The notes under the pieces: generated by a model | Database searches by the model: none | Told to the model about the DNA's origin: nothing | The model's input: only the letters and a program-made list of their open reading frames with translations | Position numbers and translations under genes: made by a program | Part shown: piece after piece, positions 28,501-37,293 of the stretch | How the letters are laid out: each line of letters begins with the position of its first letter | How positions within the stretch are numbered: position 1 is the stretch's first letter | Assembly: GCA_019856515.1 (NCBI GenBank) | Contig: CP082230.1 | Span: forward strand, 4,588,001 to 4,652,000 | From: Prolixibacteraceae bacterium | GTDB lineage: Bacteria; Bacteroidota; Bacteroidia; Bacteroidales; Prolixibacteraceae | Direction: 5' to 3' | DNA: 64,000 nucleotides

Positions 28501-28721
28501 GTGTCTATAAGTTTCTGACGAAATTCATGTTGTGTTCCTGTAACACCCGCCGTTTTCATCATATACCCCTCCATCAACACCCAGTTACCAGTACCTATTC
28601 CTCGTAAAATAACCTTCTCTCCTTGGTCATTTTTTATAAGCTTTCCTTCTGTCCTAAGCGTCTGGGCGGTACTATTGTATACGCTTAAGAACATTATAAT
28701 GAGCGGAAGAATGTGTTTCAT
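25509..28721 (-). CDS. Multimodular GH5 glycoside hydrolase with CBM6-like modules and T9SS sorting domain
   Basis: 1070 residues. Signal peptide (1-20, ending NSTAQ); GH5 barrel about 21-370 with LDLHAAPGGQG (161-170), the acid/base pair N219-E220 in GGYDLLNET and nucleophile E311 in LWLGESGE. A CBM6-type module (about 430-580) contains AYNVGWTADKEWIQYTV, a beta-sandwich linker follows, then a second CBM-like module (about 690-850, beginning RVPGKIEAEDF). A short SprB-like Ig repeat precedes a T9SS type A sorting domain (SVNIYPNPVTSGTLYINI) at the C-terminus. The HAAPGGQ loop recalls exo-beta-1,3-glucanase-like GH5 members, which fits a beta-glucan target, but the GH5 subfamily cannot be fixed by eye. 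It would be exported by T9SS to the cell surface, cutting the polymer before SusCD uptake. Confidence 0.87.
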   Translation of the reverse strand: MKHILPLIIMFLSVYNSTAQTLRTEGKLIKNDQGEKVILRGIGTGNWVLMEGYMMKTAGVTGTQHEFRQKLIDTIGESATDDFFEKWWHNHMTKADVDSMAQWGFNSLRLAMHYNQFTPPIERESASNLSKHEYTWYESGFERVDQVLSWCKANNMYLILDLHAAPGGQGRNADISDYDPNKLSLWEDVNNRHKMVALWKKLADRYKNEAWIGGYDLLNETNWSELKNDNNQMLWSLLEECTDAIRSTGDNHIVFLEGNDWANNYDGLPETLWDDNIAISFHKYWNNVDANSLDWIIEKSDKYDVPLWLGESGENSNVWYTHLIKLCESKDIGWSWWPVKKNGINNVMYVEEPEAYKRLVDGWRTESTTDDLTGSEAVDALNQWAENHKIENVRIMYDVIDAMIRQPHTDDGKAYKKHAVGDKTWFADFDMGKNGYTYWDKDTANLSQVTDYTDWNTGWTYRNDAVDIQPCADKNDDGSLVGAAYNVGWTADKEWIQYTVNNPSIEAFNLHIRHAGNASLIKIMANGVDITSTLTLPSTANYDTWTTTTFKDIVLPKGEVKVVFYFIQGGANLNYFEFTDGKPINTVDFHVLSAKTNSVGGKIFVTVNKSINSTSVLNPIDFTLSDDTGKFIGIQDVEISKDNDRLLEISCSDFTYFNQLTLSYRGDNITSQAQPLASFTSLDIENLLPRQFRVPGKIEAEDFVFNNGFAFENTSDVDGSKNSSYAKEGYYLDYLIAVENTSYYDLDMRIASTQSAPKISMWLSKDNGVTFDLIKTFTLRSTGSWTTWQTQKAIKSILLHKGDYRLRLKVEQQEHNLNWFELKQVGETISDSPDEIFSSANFNLSYQSPTCYQLNNGSITILSKASPMEVTLNSRDTYHVSQNIPYQIEGLSAGEYDILTSTIHPYSSQHKVILEEPASLYATARVDGKSVSFNIEGGEAPYTVILNGQEQITQKGTLTVNNLVSGSYTAKVSDSNLCSEDSDITFSIASVNIYPNPVTSGTLYINIPYESDAKSYQTEVYSTDGKLIDQRIHNTYNNLISLDLQPLAKGPYILKVSHQEEVETFNIIVQ

Positions 28722-28754
28722 GTTGCTTCTGTAATTTTATACGTTTGGGAGTAA

Positions 28755-28781
28755 GTAGAGAGGTGTAATTACCCTCTCTAC
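28755..28781 (-). other. Intercistronic hairpin in the polysaccharide operon
   Basis: GTAGAGAGG and CCTCTCTAC pair perfectly around a 9-nt loop in the 113-bp gap between the second PKD lipoprotein and GH5. No T-tract follows. It may be a processing or stabilising hairpin that sets the ratio of binding proteins to enzymes. Confidence 0.4.
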
Positions 28782-28834
28782 ATACTATATGTATCGTGCT
28801 ATAAACTATCGTCTATTAAACCTTTTCTTATGAT

Positions 28835-30010
28835 TTAATGGATCGTAATCCCTGGATAGGACCTCTTCAAAACCATGTCATCGATATAGATTACACCACT
28901 AGTTCCTTTTCCATGGCTAAACATAACCCATAGATGTTTAATGTCTGAAGCGGTAATTTTATCGCCAGAGAAATCTTTATCTGAAAAGTCAAAAGAGATA
29001 TCTACCCATTGACCTGTAGCATCAACTGTTTTTTCTACCTCTACTCTACCATCCCAACTATCACTGGTCGAGAGTCCAATTTTAATCAGCCTCTCCTCCT
29101 CAGACATATTAAAGGGATAGTCAACCCCGCCAATATTTATGGTTTTATCTTCTAAGTAGATACGAAAAGCAACCTCACTGTACTCATCCGCAAAATCCAT
29201 AGAAACACCATTAAGACTATAGCGAGCCTCAGTCCACCAGCCTCCTGATTTACCCATCACAAGAACATTACTTCCGCCGAAAGCATAAGGATTGGTATTA
29301 GGATTATACTCATTAAGAAGTTTTGTGTCTCCATTGGCCTCTCCCCAACTTCCTGCGAAAGGAGTGGTGTTCTCAAAGTCAAGGAAGCTCACATCCTGCT
29401 TTTTAATCTCTCCATTTTCAATGGACACTGTCGTTTCTGCACTCAACATCGCACCTTGCACTGTCGCTTCAAACTTCACATTATAGTCTCCTGCTTCTAG
29501 ATATCTGATGATGGTATCGGTCGTACTAGTTTCAACCCACTCTCCATTACCAAAGTCCCATTTGCTATTCTCAAATACCGTGGATGGATCGCTATTGATC
29601 ATTAACTGTCTGAGATTCTCTTTTCCTGCTACACCTGATTCTGAAATATCCTTAACCGAGATCAGCTGTTCTGCCTTTACCGTGATCTTATCGAATGTTT
29701 TCTTACTCACTCTATTTCCATTAACAGCTGTAAGAATTGGCTGATATTCTCCGTCCACCGTATAGATGATGATACCTGACTCTTCACGTACCGTCTTGCC
29801 ATCTCCTAAGTTCCACTCAATATAGCTTAGTCCTTTTGTATTATTCGAAAATTCATAACTATTAGGGATGCCAGTAACACTAGAAACATCTTTAAATGAT
29901 GCATCTAGATTCACAACATTTTCATCCCAACTCTTTGGATCTCTATCCTCTTCACAACCAAAGGTGATGGATAAGAGTAATATTGCTGCTATATATAGAA
30001 TTTTGTTCAT
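28835..30010 (-). CDS. PKD-domain surface lipoprotein (glycan-binding candidate), second copy
   Basis: 391 residues. Lipobox SITFGC (C19), then two PKD-type domains (YIEWNLGDGKTVREESG, and a second containing WDFGNGEWVETST), and a C-terminal ~180-residue beta-sandwich beginning TPFAGSWGEANGDTKLL and ending GVIYIDDMVLKRS. That C-terminal domain is clearly homologous to the one in the next gene (shared SGGWWTE, QWVD-SFDFSD, and VIYIDDM), so the pair arose by duplication. PKD lipoproteins in this operon position are surface glycan-binding proteins in known laminarin loci. The conserved WW pair is a candidate sugar platform. It lies 28 nt from the previous operon gene. Confidence 0.8.
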   Translation of the reverse strand: MNKILYIAAILLLSITFGCEEDRDPKSWDENVVNLDASFKDVSSVTGIPNSYEFSNNTKGLSYIEWNLGDGKTVREESGIIIYTVDGEYQPILTAVNGNRVSKKTFDKITVKAEQLISVKDISESGVAGKENLRQLMINSDPSTVFENSKWDFGNGEWVETSTTDTIIRYLEAGDYNVKFEATVQGAMLSAETTVSIENGEIKKQDVSFLDFENTTPFAGSWGEANGDTKLLNEYNPNTNPYAFGGSNVLVMGKSGGWWTEARYSLNGVSMDFADEYSEVAFRIYLEDKTINIGGVDYPFNMSEEERLIKIGLSTSDSWDGRVEVEKTVDATGQWVDISFDFSDKDFSGDKITASDIKHLWVMFSHGKGTSGVIYIDDMVLKRSYPGITIH

Positions 30011-30038
30011 CGTATTATTGTTTTAGTATCCTTAGCAA

Positions 30039-31022
30039 TTAGATTCCACATCCAGGAACTTTCTGAATCAACTCAATGTCATCAATCATGATCACACCAG
30101 TACCATCTCTACCAGCACCCCTATCATTATCCCAATTATGAGTGAACATAAACCAGATGCTCTCTATCTTTGTAGGATCTACTTGATCGAAAGTCGTATC
30201 TGAGAAATCAAACTCCACATCCACCCACTGTCCTAATTCACTTACCTTAATCTTACGTTCTATCTCTTGTCTCCCAGAACCATCATTCAATCCGATCTTA
30301 AGATTTAGGTAGGACTCAGGAATATTGAAATCAAAATTACCTTCAGGTACCTCAAAAGTGTTGGGAATATAGAAACGTAGTGCTACCTTTCTCCACATAC
30401 CATCCTTTGAGAAATCGAATGTATTATTTGTGAAGTCATAAGCAGTTTCTGTCCACCAGCCCCCTGATTTACCAATAAGCAACACATTGTTGTCTTTAGG
30501 AAACTGATAAGCTGTAGCTTCATCCACATGATACTCATCAAAAAGAGGCGTGTCATTCTTATTTTTATTCACCCATCTTCCAGCATATGTTGCTTCATCA
30601 TCGAAGTTGTCCATCGATACCCTCTTTCCAATAGCACACCACAATGTCTCTGTAGCGTCTACATCTGCAACTTTCTTTGAAAGTTCTCCATCATACGTGT
30701 ATCCATTAAACGTAATGTTATACTTCCCTGGTTCTATATAGTAGATCGTATCTTTCTCCTGCTTACTGGTCTCTCCATTTCCAAAATCCCAAGTAATGAA
30801 CTGTATCGCCTTGCTATCCTCACCACCTGCTCCACGAACATATTCCACTTCATAAATCTGTTTGGCTAGCTCTCTTACATTGACCTGAATGTCATTCTTT
30901 AGCGCTTCTAGTCCTGCTGGATCAGGTTTTTTATAATCCTCTACAACTCCAACTTCAGTTGGTTCACAACTCCATACACCAAAGCATATGAATATCAATA
31001 GTAGTTTGAATGTTAATTTCAT
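30039..31022 (-). CDS. PKD-domain surface lipoprotein (glycan-binding candidate), first copy
   Basis: 327 residues. Lipobox GVWSC (C19), one PKD domain (QFITWDFGNGETSKQEKD, then KYNITFNGYTYDG), and the same C-terminal beta-sandwich as the downstream paralogue (NVLLIGKSGGWWTETAYDF; GVIMIDDIELIQK). It has one PKD domain where the paralogue has two, which accounts for the 64-residue difference. It starts 22 nt from the SusD stop region, in the place where SusE-type surface glycan-binding proteins sit in many polysaccharide loci. It is expected to be lipid-anchored on the outer face of the outer membrane, feeding glycan chains to the SusCD complex. Confidence 0.8.
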   Translation of the reverse strand: MKLTFKLLLIFICFGVWSCEPTEVGVVEDYKKPDPAGLEALKNDIQVNVRELAKQIYEVEYVRGAGGEDSKAIQFITWDFGNGETSKQEKDTIYYIEPGKYNITFNGYTYDGELSKKVADVDATETLWCAIGKRVSMDNFDDEATYAGRWVNKNKNDTPLFDEYHVDEATAYQFPKDNNVLLIGKSGGWWTETAYDFTNNTFDFSKDGMWRKVALRFYIPNTFEVPEGNFDFNIPESYLNLKIGLNDGSGRQEIERKIKVSELGQWVDVEFDFSDTTFDQVDPTKIESIWFMFTHNWDNDRGAGRDGTGVIMIDDIELIQKVPGCGI

Positions 31023-31044
31023 AATATGCTAGTTTTGTGGTGGT

Positions 31045-32574
31045 TTAATAGCCTTGGTTTTGCTTTAGTGGTACTGAACTAGAACTGGATAATTGAATCT
31101 GCACATCAGCAATAGGCCAAACACCTCTTGTGGCCTTGTTGAACTGCACATCAAATGGTGCTTCATAGTGGTTAGTGATCGCTGCATCTGCCACATCTAA
31201 ACCTCTACGTAATAAGTCCCAATATCTTAATCCTTCACCTAAGAACTCTTTCCTTCTCTCTTCAAACACTTTATCTAGACTCACCGAAGGGTGGGTGGTC
31301 AAACCGGCTCTTGCTCTTACCTCTTCATAATAGCTCTGTGCCGTACGAGAGAAGTTGCCTCCTTTTAACGACAACTCTGCTGCCATCAATAAAACATCGG
31401 AATACCTAACCACAGGGCGGCCATCAGGGTGTCCTGTAAATGTAGGATCATCCACATATCTACTTAGAGGGGTGAATTTCTTAAAATAGTATCCCGTATA
31501 CTGATAGCCGTGGCTATAGTTATCTGCCCCAATTTCATCGTCTGCATTCAAGATGGTAGCATCACGACGTGTATCCGCAGGATCAAAAATATTATATACC
31601 TCTGGGCGAATCGTACCAAAACCCCATCCTGAAGCATAGGTCGTTGTGTTCGAAAGGTCTCTTACACCATAGAATTGTACATCGCTACGACTCGCACCCT
31701 TTCCGTTAAAAGAGTAAGGAATTTGGAACACATGCTCTGAGCTATAATAGGTTTTATCCGAACCCGACACCAACCACAGATCTGCAAAGTTATCCACCAA
31801 ATGATAACCACCATTCACAATAATATCATCAACCACAGCACTAATAGAGTTCAAAGTAACACCACCTGGCATCTCTGTTTTCGAATAGAATCCAGTATAA
31901 AACAGATACATACGTGCCAACATCGCTTCTGCTGCATATTTTGTTACCCTCCCTTGTTCATTCTCAACAACCGTAGCAGGTAGATCCTCTATCGCATCCA
32001 TATAGTCACGAGCAATTTGTTGATACACATCGTCTGGCGATGCTTGTCCCACAGGATTGTCTGCGAGAGTAATCGGAGTGGTAATCAATGGGATGTTCTC
32101 ATACATTCTTACCAAATTCGAATAGATGTAGGCACGAATGAATTTAAGCTCCGCAATCACACGTCTCTTCTCCACTTCGTCTTTAAATGCAATAGCAGGA
32201 ACTTTCTGTAGTGCGATGTTGGTACGATAGATTCCTACATATCCTTTCCACCAGAATTGATCGTGTTGCCAATCGGTTGCCAACATCTTATGTTTCTCAA
32301 ATCTTCTGACATCCACACCATCCGAAGAGTTACCTCCTCCGGTAAACATATCGTCGGAACACATATTTAGAAAAAACTCAAACTCATTGGTTCCTCCCTT
32401 GTCTTCGGTAATCGCATTATATGCTGCATACAATGCGGCATGTGCATCTTCTTCCGTCTGATAGAAGTTGTCTTCTGTCGTCGCGGTATGATTGTCCACT
32501 TCTAAAAAGTCCTCACATCCTGTTGCCAGCATGGATAGAACGGTTATAGTGAAGTATAAAATATATTTATTCAT
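31045..32574 (-). CDS. susD: SusD/RagB-family outer-membrane glycan-binding lipoprotein
   Basis: 509 residues from the ATG at 32572-32574; nine upstream in-frame codons lack signal-peptide character. Lipobox LATGC (C20), then the SusD N-terminus EDFLEVDNHTATTEDNFYQT, the TPR-like helices (ELKFIRAYIYSNLVRMYENI) and the C-terminal ERRKEFLGEGLRYWDLLRRG, all diagnostic. SusD closes the extracellular mouth of the SusC barrel and binds the oligosaccharide. It directly follows susC (112-bp gap) and precedes two PKD lipoproteins. The specific ligand is not predictable from SusD alone; the GH5 and GH3 in the operon point to a beta-glucan. Confidence 0.95.
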   Translation of the reverse strand: MNKYILYFTITVLSMLATGCEDFLEVDNHTATTEDNFYQTEEDAHAALYAAYNAITEDKGGTNEFEFFLNMCSDDMFTGGGNSSDGVDVRRFEKHKMLATDWQHDQFWWKGYVGIYRTNIALQKVPAIAFKDEVEKRRVIAELKFIRAYIYSNLVRMYENIPLITTPITLADNPVGQASPDDVYQQIARDYMDAIEDLPATVVENEQGRVTKYAAEAMLARMYLFYTGFYSKTEMPGGVTLNSISAVVDDIIVNGGYHLVDNFADLWLVSGSDKTYYSSEHVFQIPYSFNGKGASRSDVQFYGVRDLSNTTTYASGWGFGTIRPEVYNIFDPADTRRDATILNADDEIGADNYSHGYQYTGYYFKKFTPLSRYVDDPTFTGHPDGRPVVRYSDVLLMAAELSLKGGNFSRTAQSYYEEVRARAGLTTHPSVSLDKVFEERRKEFLGEGLRYWDLLRRGLDVADAAITNHYEAPFDVQFNKATRGVWPIADVQIQLSSSSSVPLKQNQGY

Positions 32575-32686
32575 AATAATAGACGCTTTAGTACTAGTCA
32601 TTTAATGTATTTATGATGGGTGTCTCTTGATCATATGAGATTGTAATCCATCGTCTCTTCCATGATGACTAGTCCGTTTAACTAGA

Positions 32687-35600
32687 TTAAAACTTAAGGT
32701 TTAGTCCCACAGTATATGTCCTTGCTTGTGGATACGTTCCAGTGTCAACACCTGAGTTTATACTTCCCGATCCAAATTCAACATCTACGCCTGAATAGTC
32801 GGTAAATGTGTATAGGTTTTGTGCGGCAACATACACTTTCAAATAGTTGATGTTCAACTTAGAGAGGAAGCTCTTATTGAATGAATATCCAAGCTGCACG
32901 TTTTTAATACGTAGGTAGTCTCCATCTTCAACATATCTATCCGAGAATCTACTGAAGTTCTTATTTGGGTCCTCAATGGTCGCTCTAGGTTCGCTGTTCG
33001 AGCTATTCTCTCCTGTCCAACGATTAAGCATCGTGGTAGGTAAATTCGTCATCCCCGCATCCAGTCTACGTGATAAGTTCGCGATCTGATGACCTCCTGC
33101 GCCTTGTAAAAAGATAGAGATATCAAACCCTTTCCAATCTGCAAACAAGCTCAATCCATAGAAATAGGTAGGAGTGGAGTTCCCCAAATTAATCTTATCC
33201 TGATCATCAAGAATACCATCCCCATTTTGATCTACGTAGCGTACATCCCCAGGTTGTGCATTGGGTGACATCTGTACAATATCGCCGTTGTTGTTCACCG
33301 ATACAGGCTGGTTATCAACATCTACTTGGTTTTGGAACAGTCCATCAGTTTCATATCCCCAGAAATAGCCCAAGGGTAGTCCCTCTTCTGCTCTGGTAAC
33401 CATACCGTAAGTCTGAACAACAGCACCTCCAAGCACCTTCTCATCGTTTCCAATATAGGTTACGTTATTCTCGTTGAACGAGATATTTGCTTTTGCTCCC
33501 CATGAGAAACTACCAATCTTATCATTGTAACCTAGATCGAACTCATAACCTCTGTTTCTAACCTCTGCTGCATTGTCTATAGGCGAATTACTTCCGTAGT
33601 GCCCTGGTATCTTCACCTCAAGAAGAAGATCTTTGGTCAACTTATTATAGTAATCAAACGTAAAGGTTAACTTACTATCGAAGAAGTGTACATCCAACCC
33701 AATATCTGTCTGTTCTGAAGTCTCCCAACGGATATCTGGGGTGGGTATCGTATTGGGTGCCAAACCTTGGTTTGATGTGCCACTAGTTAGTGGGTTTCCT
33801 AATACATAACTTCCTGCATTAGAGATATTGGATATGTAAACGAAGTTACCAATATGGTTACTACCGTTCTGACCCCAACTCGCTCTTACTTTTAGAAAGT
33901 TCGTAATATCTTTCAACGAAGCCATAAAGTCCTCATTCGAAAGTACCCATCCTCCCGAAACTGAAGGGAAGTATCCAAACTTATTGTCTTTACCAAATCT
34001 CGATGATCCATCTGCTCTAAAAGTAGCCGAAAGGAAGTATTTATCGTTGAAATCATAATTCACTCTAGAGAAGAAGGAGAGCATCCTATTTGGAATACCT
34101 TTTCCACCTGAAGCATTCCGTGTGGCTTTATCACTTAATGTATTGTCGATATAAGCATAATCAGGACCTTTAGGTGTTTGGGTAATATCAACACCACTTC
34201 CCCATAGGTTATGCGAAGTCTCTTCTAAGATGGTATTTCCTAATACAAAGTTGACTTTATGCTTTGAGATCTCCAGGTCATACGTGATCACATTTTCCCA
34301 ATTGTAGTTGAAATATCGGGTCATGCTCTTCTGTACATCATCCACTAAATTGTAGTCTGATGGACTTAACTTATACTCTGGATTATAGTTCTCCCAAGTC
34401 ACATAAGCCAGATCCATACCATAGGAACTCTTGAACTTCAAATTCTTAAGAAAACTATACTCTAAGAACATATTACCTACGAACTTATCAGTTCTAGTAT
34501 TCGAATGAAGATAGGCCATCTTGCCCACAGGATTCGTAATCCCTTGGGTAACATTCTCTGACACCCCATACGCTCCATCCTCATCTCTTACGGGAGTTAA
34601 AGGATCAAGATTGTATGCCGAAGCCAAAGGGCCTCCATAGATATTATTGACAGAGATTCCACTACTCTCAATGTTTGAGTAGTATAGTGAAGTACCTGTT
34701 CTTAGCTTATCGTTATGACTCTTGGTCTCCGCATTCACTCTCGCTGTGATACGACTATAGTTTGAATTATTGGGAGCAATCAATCCATCTTGCCCAAAAT
34801 ATGATAGTCCAGTAGAGATCTTCGCATGCTCTGTTCCTCCATTTAAGGTCACACTATGATTCATCATAGGAGCATTCTTACTGTATATCTCTTCTTGCCA
34901 GTCCGTATCTGCTCTACGATTAAAAGAGGTTGGACGAACACCATCGTTTAGTTGCGCCTCATTATAGTACAGAACATATTGATCTGCATTCATTAAAGAG
35001 AGCTTTCTCTCAGGGTTCTGAACACTATAATATCCATCATAGTTTACCGTGAACTTCTGTGCTTTTCCTTTCTTTGTCGTGATCAGAACCACACCATTTG
35101 CTCCTCTGGCACCATAAATAGAAGACGATGCAGCATCTTTAAGTATCTCCATACTCTCAATATCCCCAGGGTTCAGATAGTCTATGCCACCTACTGGTAA
35201 CCCATCAACAATATAGAGTGGGTCTGCATTTCCATTGGTTCCTGCACCACGAATACGAACTGACATTCCAGCCCCTGGCTGTGCTGAACTGCTGGTTACC
35301 GTAACCCCTGCTGTTCTTCCTTGTAGGGCTTGTTCTACTCTTAAGTTCTGTGTCTTATCAATATCCTCTTCTCCAACAGATGAAATGGCTGCTACAATAG
35401 AGCTCTTCTTTCTTGTGCCATAACCAACTGCCACCACTTCATCAAGTCCAATGCTGCTCGACTGTAAGGTAACATTTACAACTGCTCCTGTCTGTCTCCC
35501 TTTTATCGAGACCTCCTCTTTCTGCATCCCGATAAATGAGAAGACCAATACAGCATTCGGTGGAATATTATTTAAGGTGTAGTTTCCGTCAATATCAGAA

Positions 35601-35758
35601 ATAACCCCTTGGGTCGTTCCTTTGATAATAATGTTTGTTCCAGGTATACTACTGTTCTGTTTGTCTGTTACTCTTCCAGAAATGGATAGGTTTTGAGCTA
35701 ACAATTCCGTAGAACTGAACAACAGTAATACCACGCAAATTAGATTGAAGATTCTCAT
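32687..35758 (-). CDS. susC: SusC/RagA-family TonB-dependent outer-membrane transporter
   Basis: 1023 residues. Signal peptide (1-21, ending LLAQ), a carboxypeptidase-regulatory-like domain (about 24-100: SISGRVTDKQNSSIPGTNII, then GVISDIDGNYTL), the SusC TonB-linked segment LDEVVAVGYGTRKKSS (about 105-120), the plug (IRGAGTNGNADPLYIVDG; IYGARGANGVVLITTKKG), and a beta barrel ending in LNLKF with a terminal phenylalanine. Full length for the family. It imports glycan fragments bound by SusD across the outer membrane with energy from TonB-ExbBD. It is the first gene of the seven-gene minus-strand operon running to GH3, so the promoter lies above 35758. No clear TAnnTTTG box was found there. 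Confidence 0.95.
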   Translation of the reverse strand: MRIFNLICVVLLLFSSTELLAQNLSISGRVTDKQNSSIPGTNIIIKGTTQGVISDIDGNYTLNNIPPNAVLVFSFIGMQKEEVSIKGRQTGAVVNVTLQSSSIGLDEVVAVGYGTRKKSSIVAAISSVGEEDIDKTQNLRVEQALQGRTAGVTVTSSSAQPGAGMSVRIRGAGTNGNADPLYIVDGLPVGGIDYLNPGDIESMEILKDAASSSIYGARGANGVVLITTKKGKAQKFTVNYDGYYSVQNPERKLSLMNADQYVLYYNEAQLNDGVRPTSFNRRADTDWQEEIYSKNAPMMNHSVTLNGGTEHAKISTGLSYFGQDGLIAPNNSNYSRITARVNAETKSHNDKLRTGTSLYYSNIESSGISVNNIYGGPLASAYNLDPLTPVRDEDGAYGVSENVTQGITNPVGKMAYLHSNTRTDKFVGNMFLEYSFLKNLKFKSSYGMDLAYVTWENYNPEYKLSPSDYNLVDDVQKSMTRYFNYNWENVITYDLEISKHKVNFVLGNTILEETSHNLWGSGVDITQTPKGPDYAYIDNTLSDKATRNASGGKGIPNRMLSFFSRVNYDFNDKYFLSATFRADGSSRFGKDNKFGYFPSVSGGWVLSNEDFMASLKDITNFLKVRASWGQNGSNHIGNFVYISNISNAGSYVLGNPLTSGTSNQGLAPNTIPTPDIRWETSEQTDIGLDVHFFDSKLTFTFDYYNKLTKDLLLEVKIPGHYGSNSPIDNAAEVRNRGYEFDLGYNDKIGSFSWGAKANISFNENNVTYIGNDEKVLGGAVVQTYGMVTRAEEGLPLGYFWGYETDGLFQNQVDVDNQPVSVNNNGDIVQMSPNAQPGDVRYVDQNGDGILDDQDKINLGNSTPTYFYGLSLFADWKGFDISIFLQGAGGHQIANLSRRLDAGMTNLPTTMLNRWTGENSSNSEPRATIEDPNKNFSRFSDRYVEDGDYLRIKNVQLGYSFNKSFLSKLNINYLKVYVAAQNLYTFTDYSGVDVEFGSGSINSGVDTGTYPQARTYTVGLNLKF

Positions 35759-36189
35759 AGTGTTTCACTTTTTACTGGTTTAGTGTCATACATAACATTT
35801 AGTCTTATTTCGAGTTTGTATGAGTAAAACTATGCATTAATCCATTTAAGTGTGGATAACAACTATCGATTCAAGGTAGACAGAAAATGAAAAATATTTA
35901 TTTTATCTAGACAGGAGTGGTTAATACGCTTATATTAAGCTTAATAAAGAGGTGTTTAAAATAAGAGTGATGCTGTGATTCTGTACAATAATGGATGTTT
36001 GTACGTACTATTATTGCTTGAAATATCATCTGTCTAGACCTATCTAATGCATTCCCCCTTAGAAACAACTTGTGCGATGGATTAGTTCCCCTACCATACC
36101 AACCGATTTCCCTCGTGCCATTGGTTCTAAATTTACGGTAGAACAACCTTCTAGTTTTAGTCTGTATCTATTACTATTAAAAACCCAAT
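35759..36189. other. Non-coding upstream region of the polysaccharide operon
   Basis: About 430 bp between the susC start and the repeat array. It must carry the operon promoter and regulator site, but no unambiguous -7/-33 pair was seen. CTGTCTAGA-type words occur near 35910 and 36030 in opposite orientation. The open frame across 35907-36146 has no family resemblance. Confidence 0.45.
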
Positions 36190-37290
36190 TTATTGATCTG
36201 AACAGATAAATTATCTCTTCGAACTCATGTTCGCAACATGCACTGAAAGTGCTACAGTTAATAGCCCAGTGCGAAGCGCTGGGTATAAGTAAAAGAGATA
36301 GAGGAGGGCTGTAAGTCCGACCCCATCATCGATTAACAACGATGGGATCACTGAGACACTGATTTCAAACAAGCCCCTAACGGGGTTGACCGGAACGTAG
36401 CCCAATGGTGGAGACCATATGTTGCGCAGTAGCGCATCATACAGGTTGGAGCCTTGGGTAATAAAATAGAATCTACAAACAAGGGCTGAATGCCTGGCCC
36501 CACATATCCTTTCCACATCCAGTACGACCAAGTTTGTGCCAATTTATTGGCACGAGAGGGATACCACCGCCGCTAGGAACGCATCGCTCCAGCTCGACAT
36601 CGTGCCACAATACATCAATGCGCACGGCGTGCCAATGAATTGACCGATGAAACGGATTTCTTTTATATGCTGCGACTTTCCCTGAAATGGAAACCGAACG
36701 TAGCCCAATGGTGGAGACCATATGTTGCGCAGTAGCGCATCATACAGGTTGGAGCCTTGGGTAATAAAATAAAACTACAAACAAGGGCTGAAGGCCTGGC
36801 CCCACCTAAGTTAAAGAAAAGTATCATTAGCCACGGATCTAATGGATCAGAGGGAAACCACAACCGCTGGGAGCGCTGATCACCAGCTCGGCATCGTGCC
36901 ACAAGACATCAATGCGCACGGCGTGCCAATGAATTGACCGATGAAACGGATTTCTTTTATATGCTGCGACTTTCCCTGAAAGGGAAACCGAACGTAGCCC
37001 AATGGTGGAGACCATATGTTGCGCAGTAGCGCATCATACAGGTTGGAGCCTTGGGTAATAAAATAAAACTACAAACAAGGGCTGAAGGCCTGGCCCCACC
37101 TAAGTTAAAGAAAAGTATCATTAGCCACGGATCTAATGGATCAGAGGGAAACCACATCCGCTAGGAACGCAGTGCTTCAGCTCGGCATCGTGCCACAAGA
37201 CATCAATGCGAACGGCGTGCCAATGAATTGGCACAAACTTCCACATACCAACGTCGATGCCAATGCTGGGATCTGCTGGTACCATTCTAT
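36190..37290 (-). repeat. Array of three related ~300-bp repeat units (REP/RAYT-like)
   Basis: Three units start at about 36393, 36696 and 36990 (spacing 303 and 294 bp). The second and third are nearly identical over their whole length. Each contains GAACGTAGCCCAATGGTGG, the small palindrome TGCGCAGTAGCGCA and GCCTTGGGTAATAAAAT. Two positions (about 36535-36552 and 37218-37240) carry GTGCCAAT...ATTGGCAC words. The proximal end adds hairpins GCCCAGTGCGAAGCGCTGGG and CCCCATCATCGATTAAC, with CCCCTAACGGGG at about 36375. Base composition is visibly richer in G+C than the neighbouring genes. Such intergenic palindrome clusters in Bacteroidota resemble REP-type elements mobilised by IS200-like transposases, but no such transposase is in the window. 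Confidence 0.75.
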
Positions 37291-37293
37291 ATC

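Noticed and set aside
35907..36146. 79-codon minus-strand frame beside the repeat array
   Set aside because: No recognisable family and AT-skewed composition; it overlaps the expected operon promoter region.
36473..37157. Several short minus-strand frames with near-identical peptides (LHHWATFGF and similar)
   Set aside because: They are translations of the repeat units themselves; duplicates arise from duplicated DNA, and none has a family or coding character.
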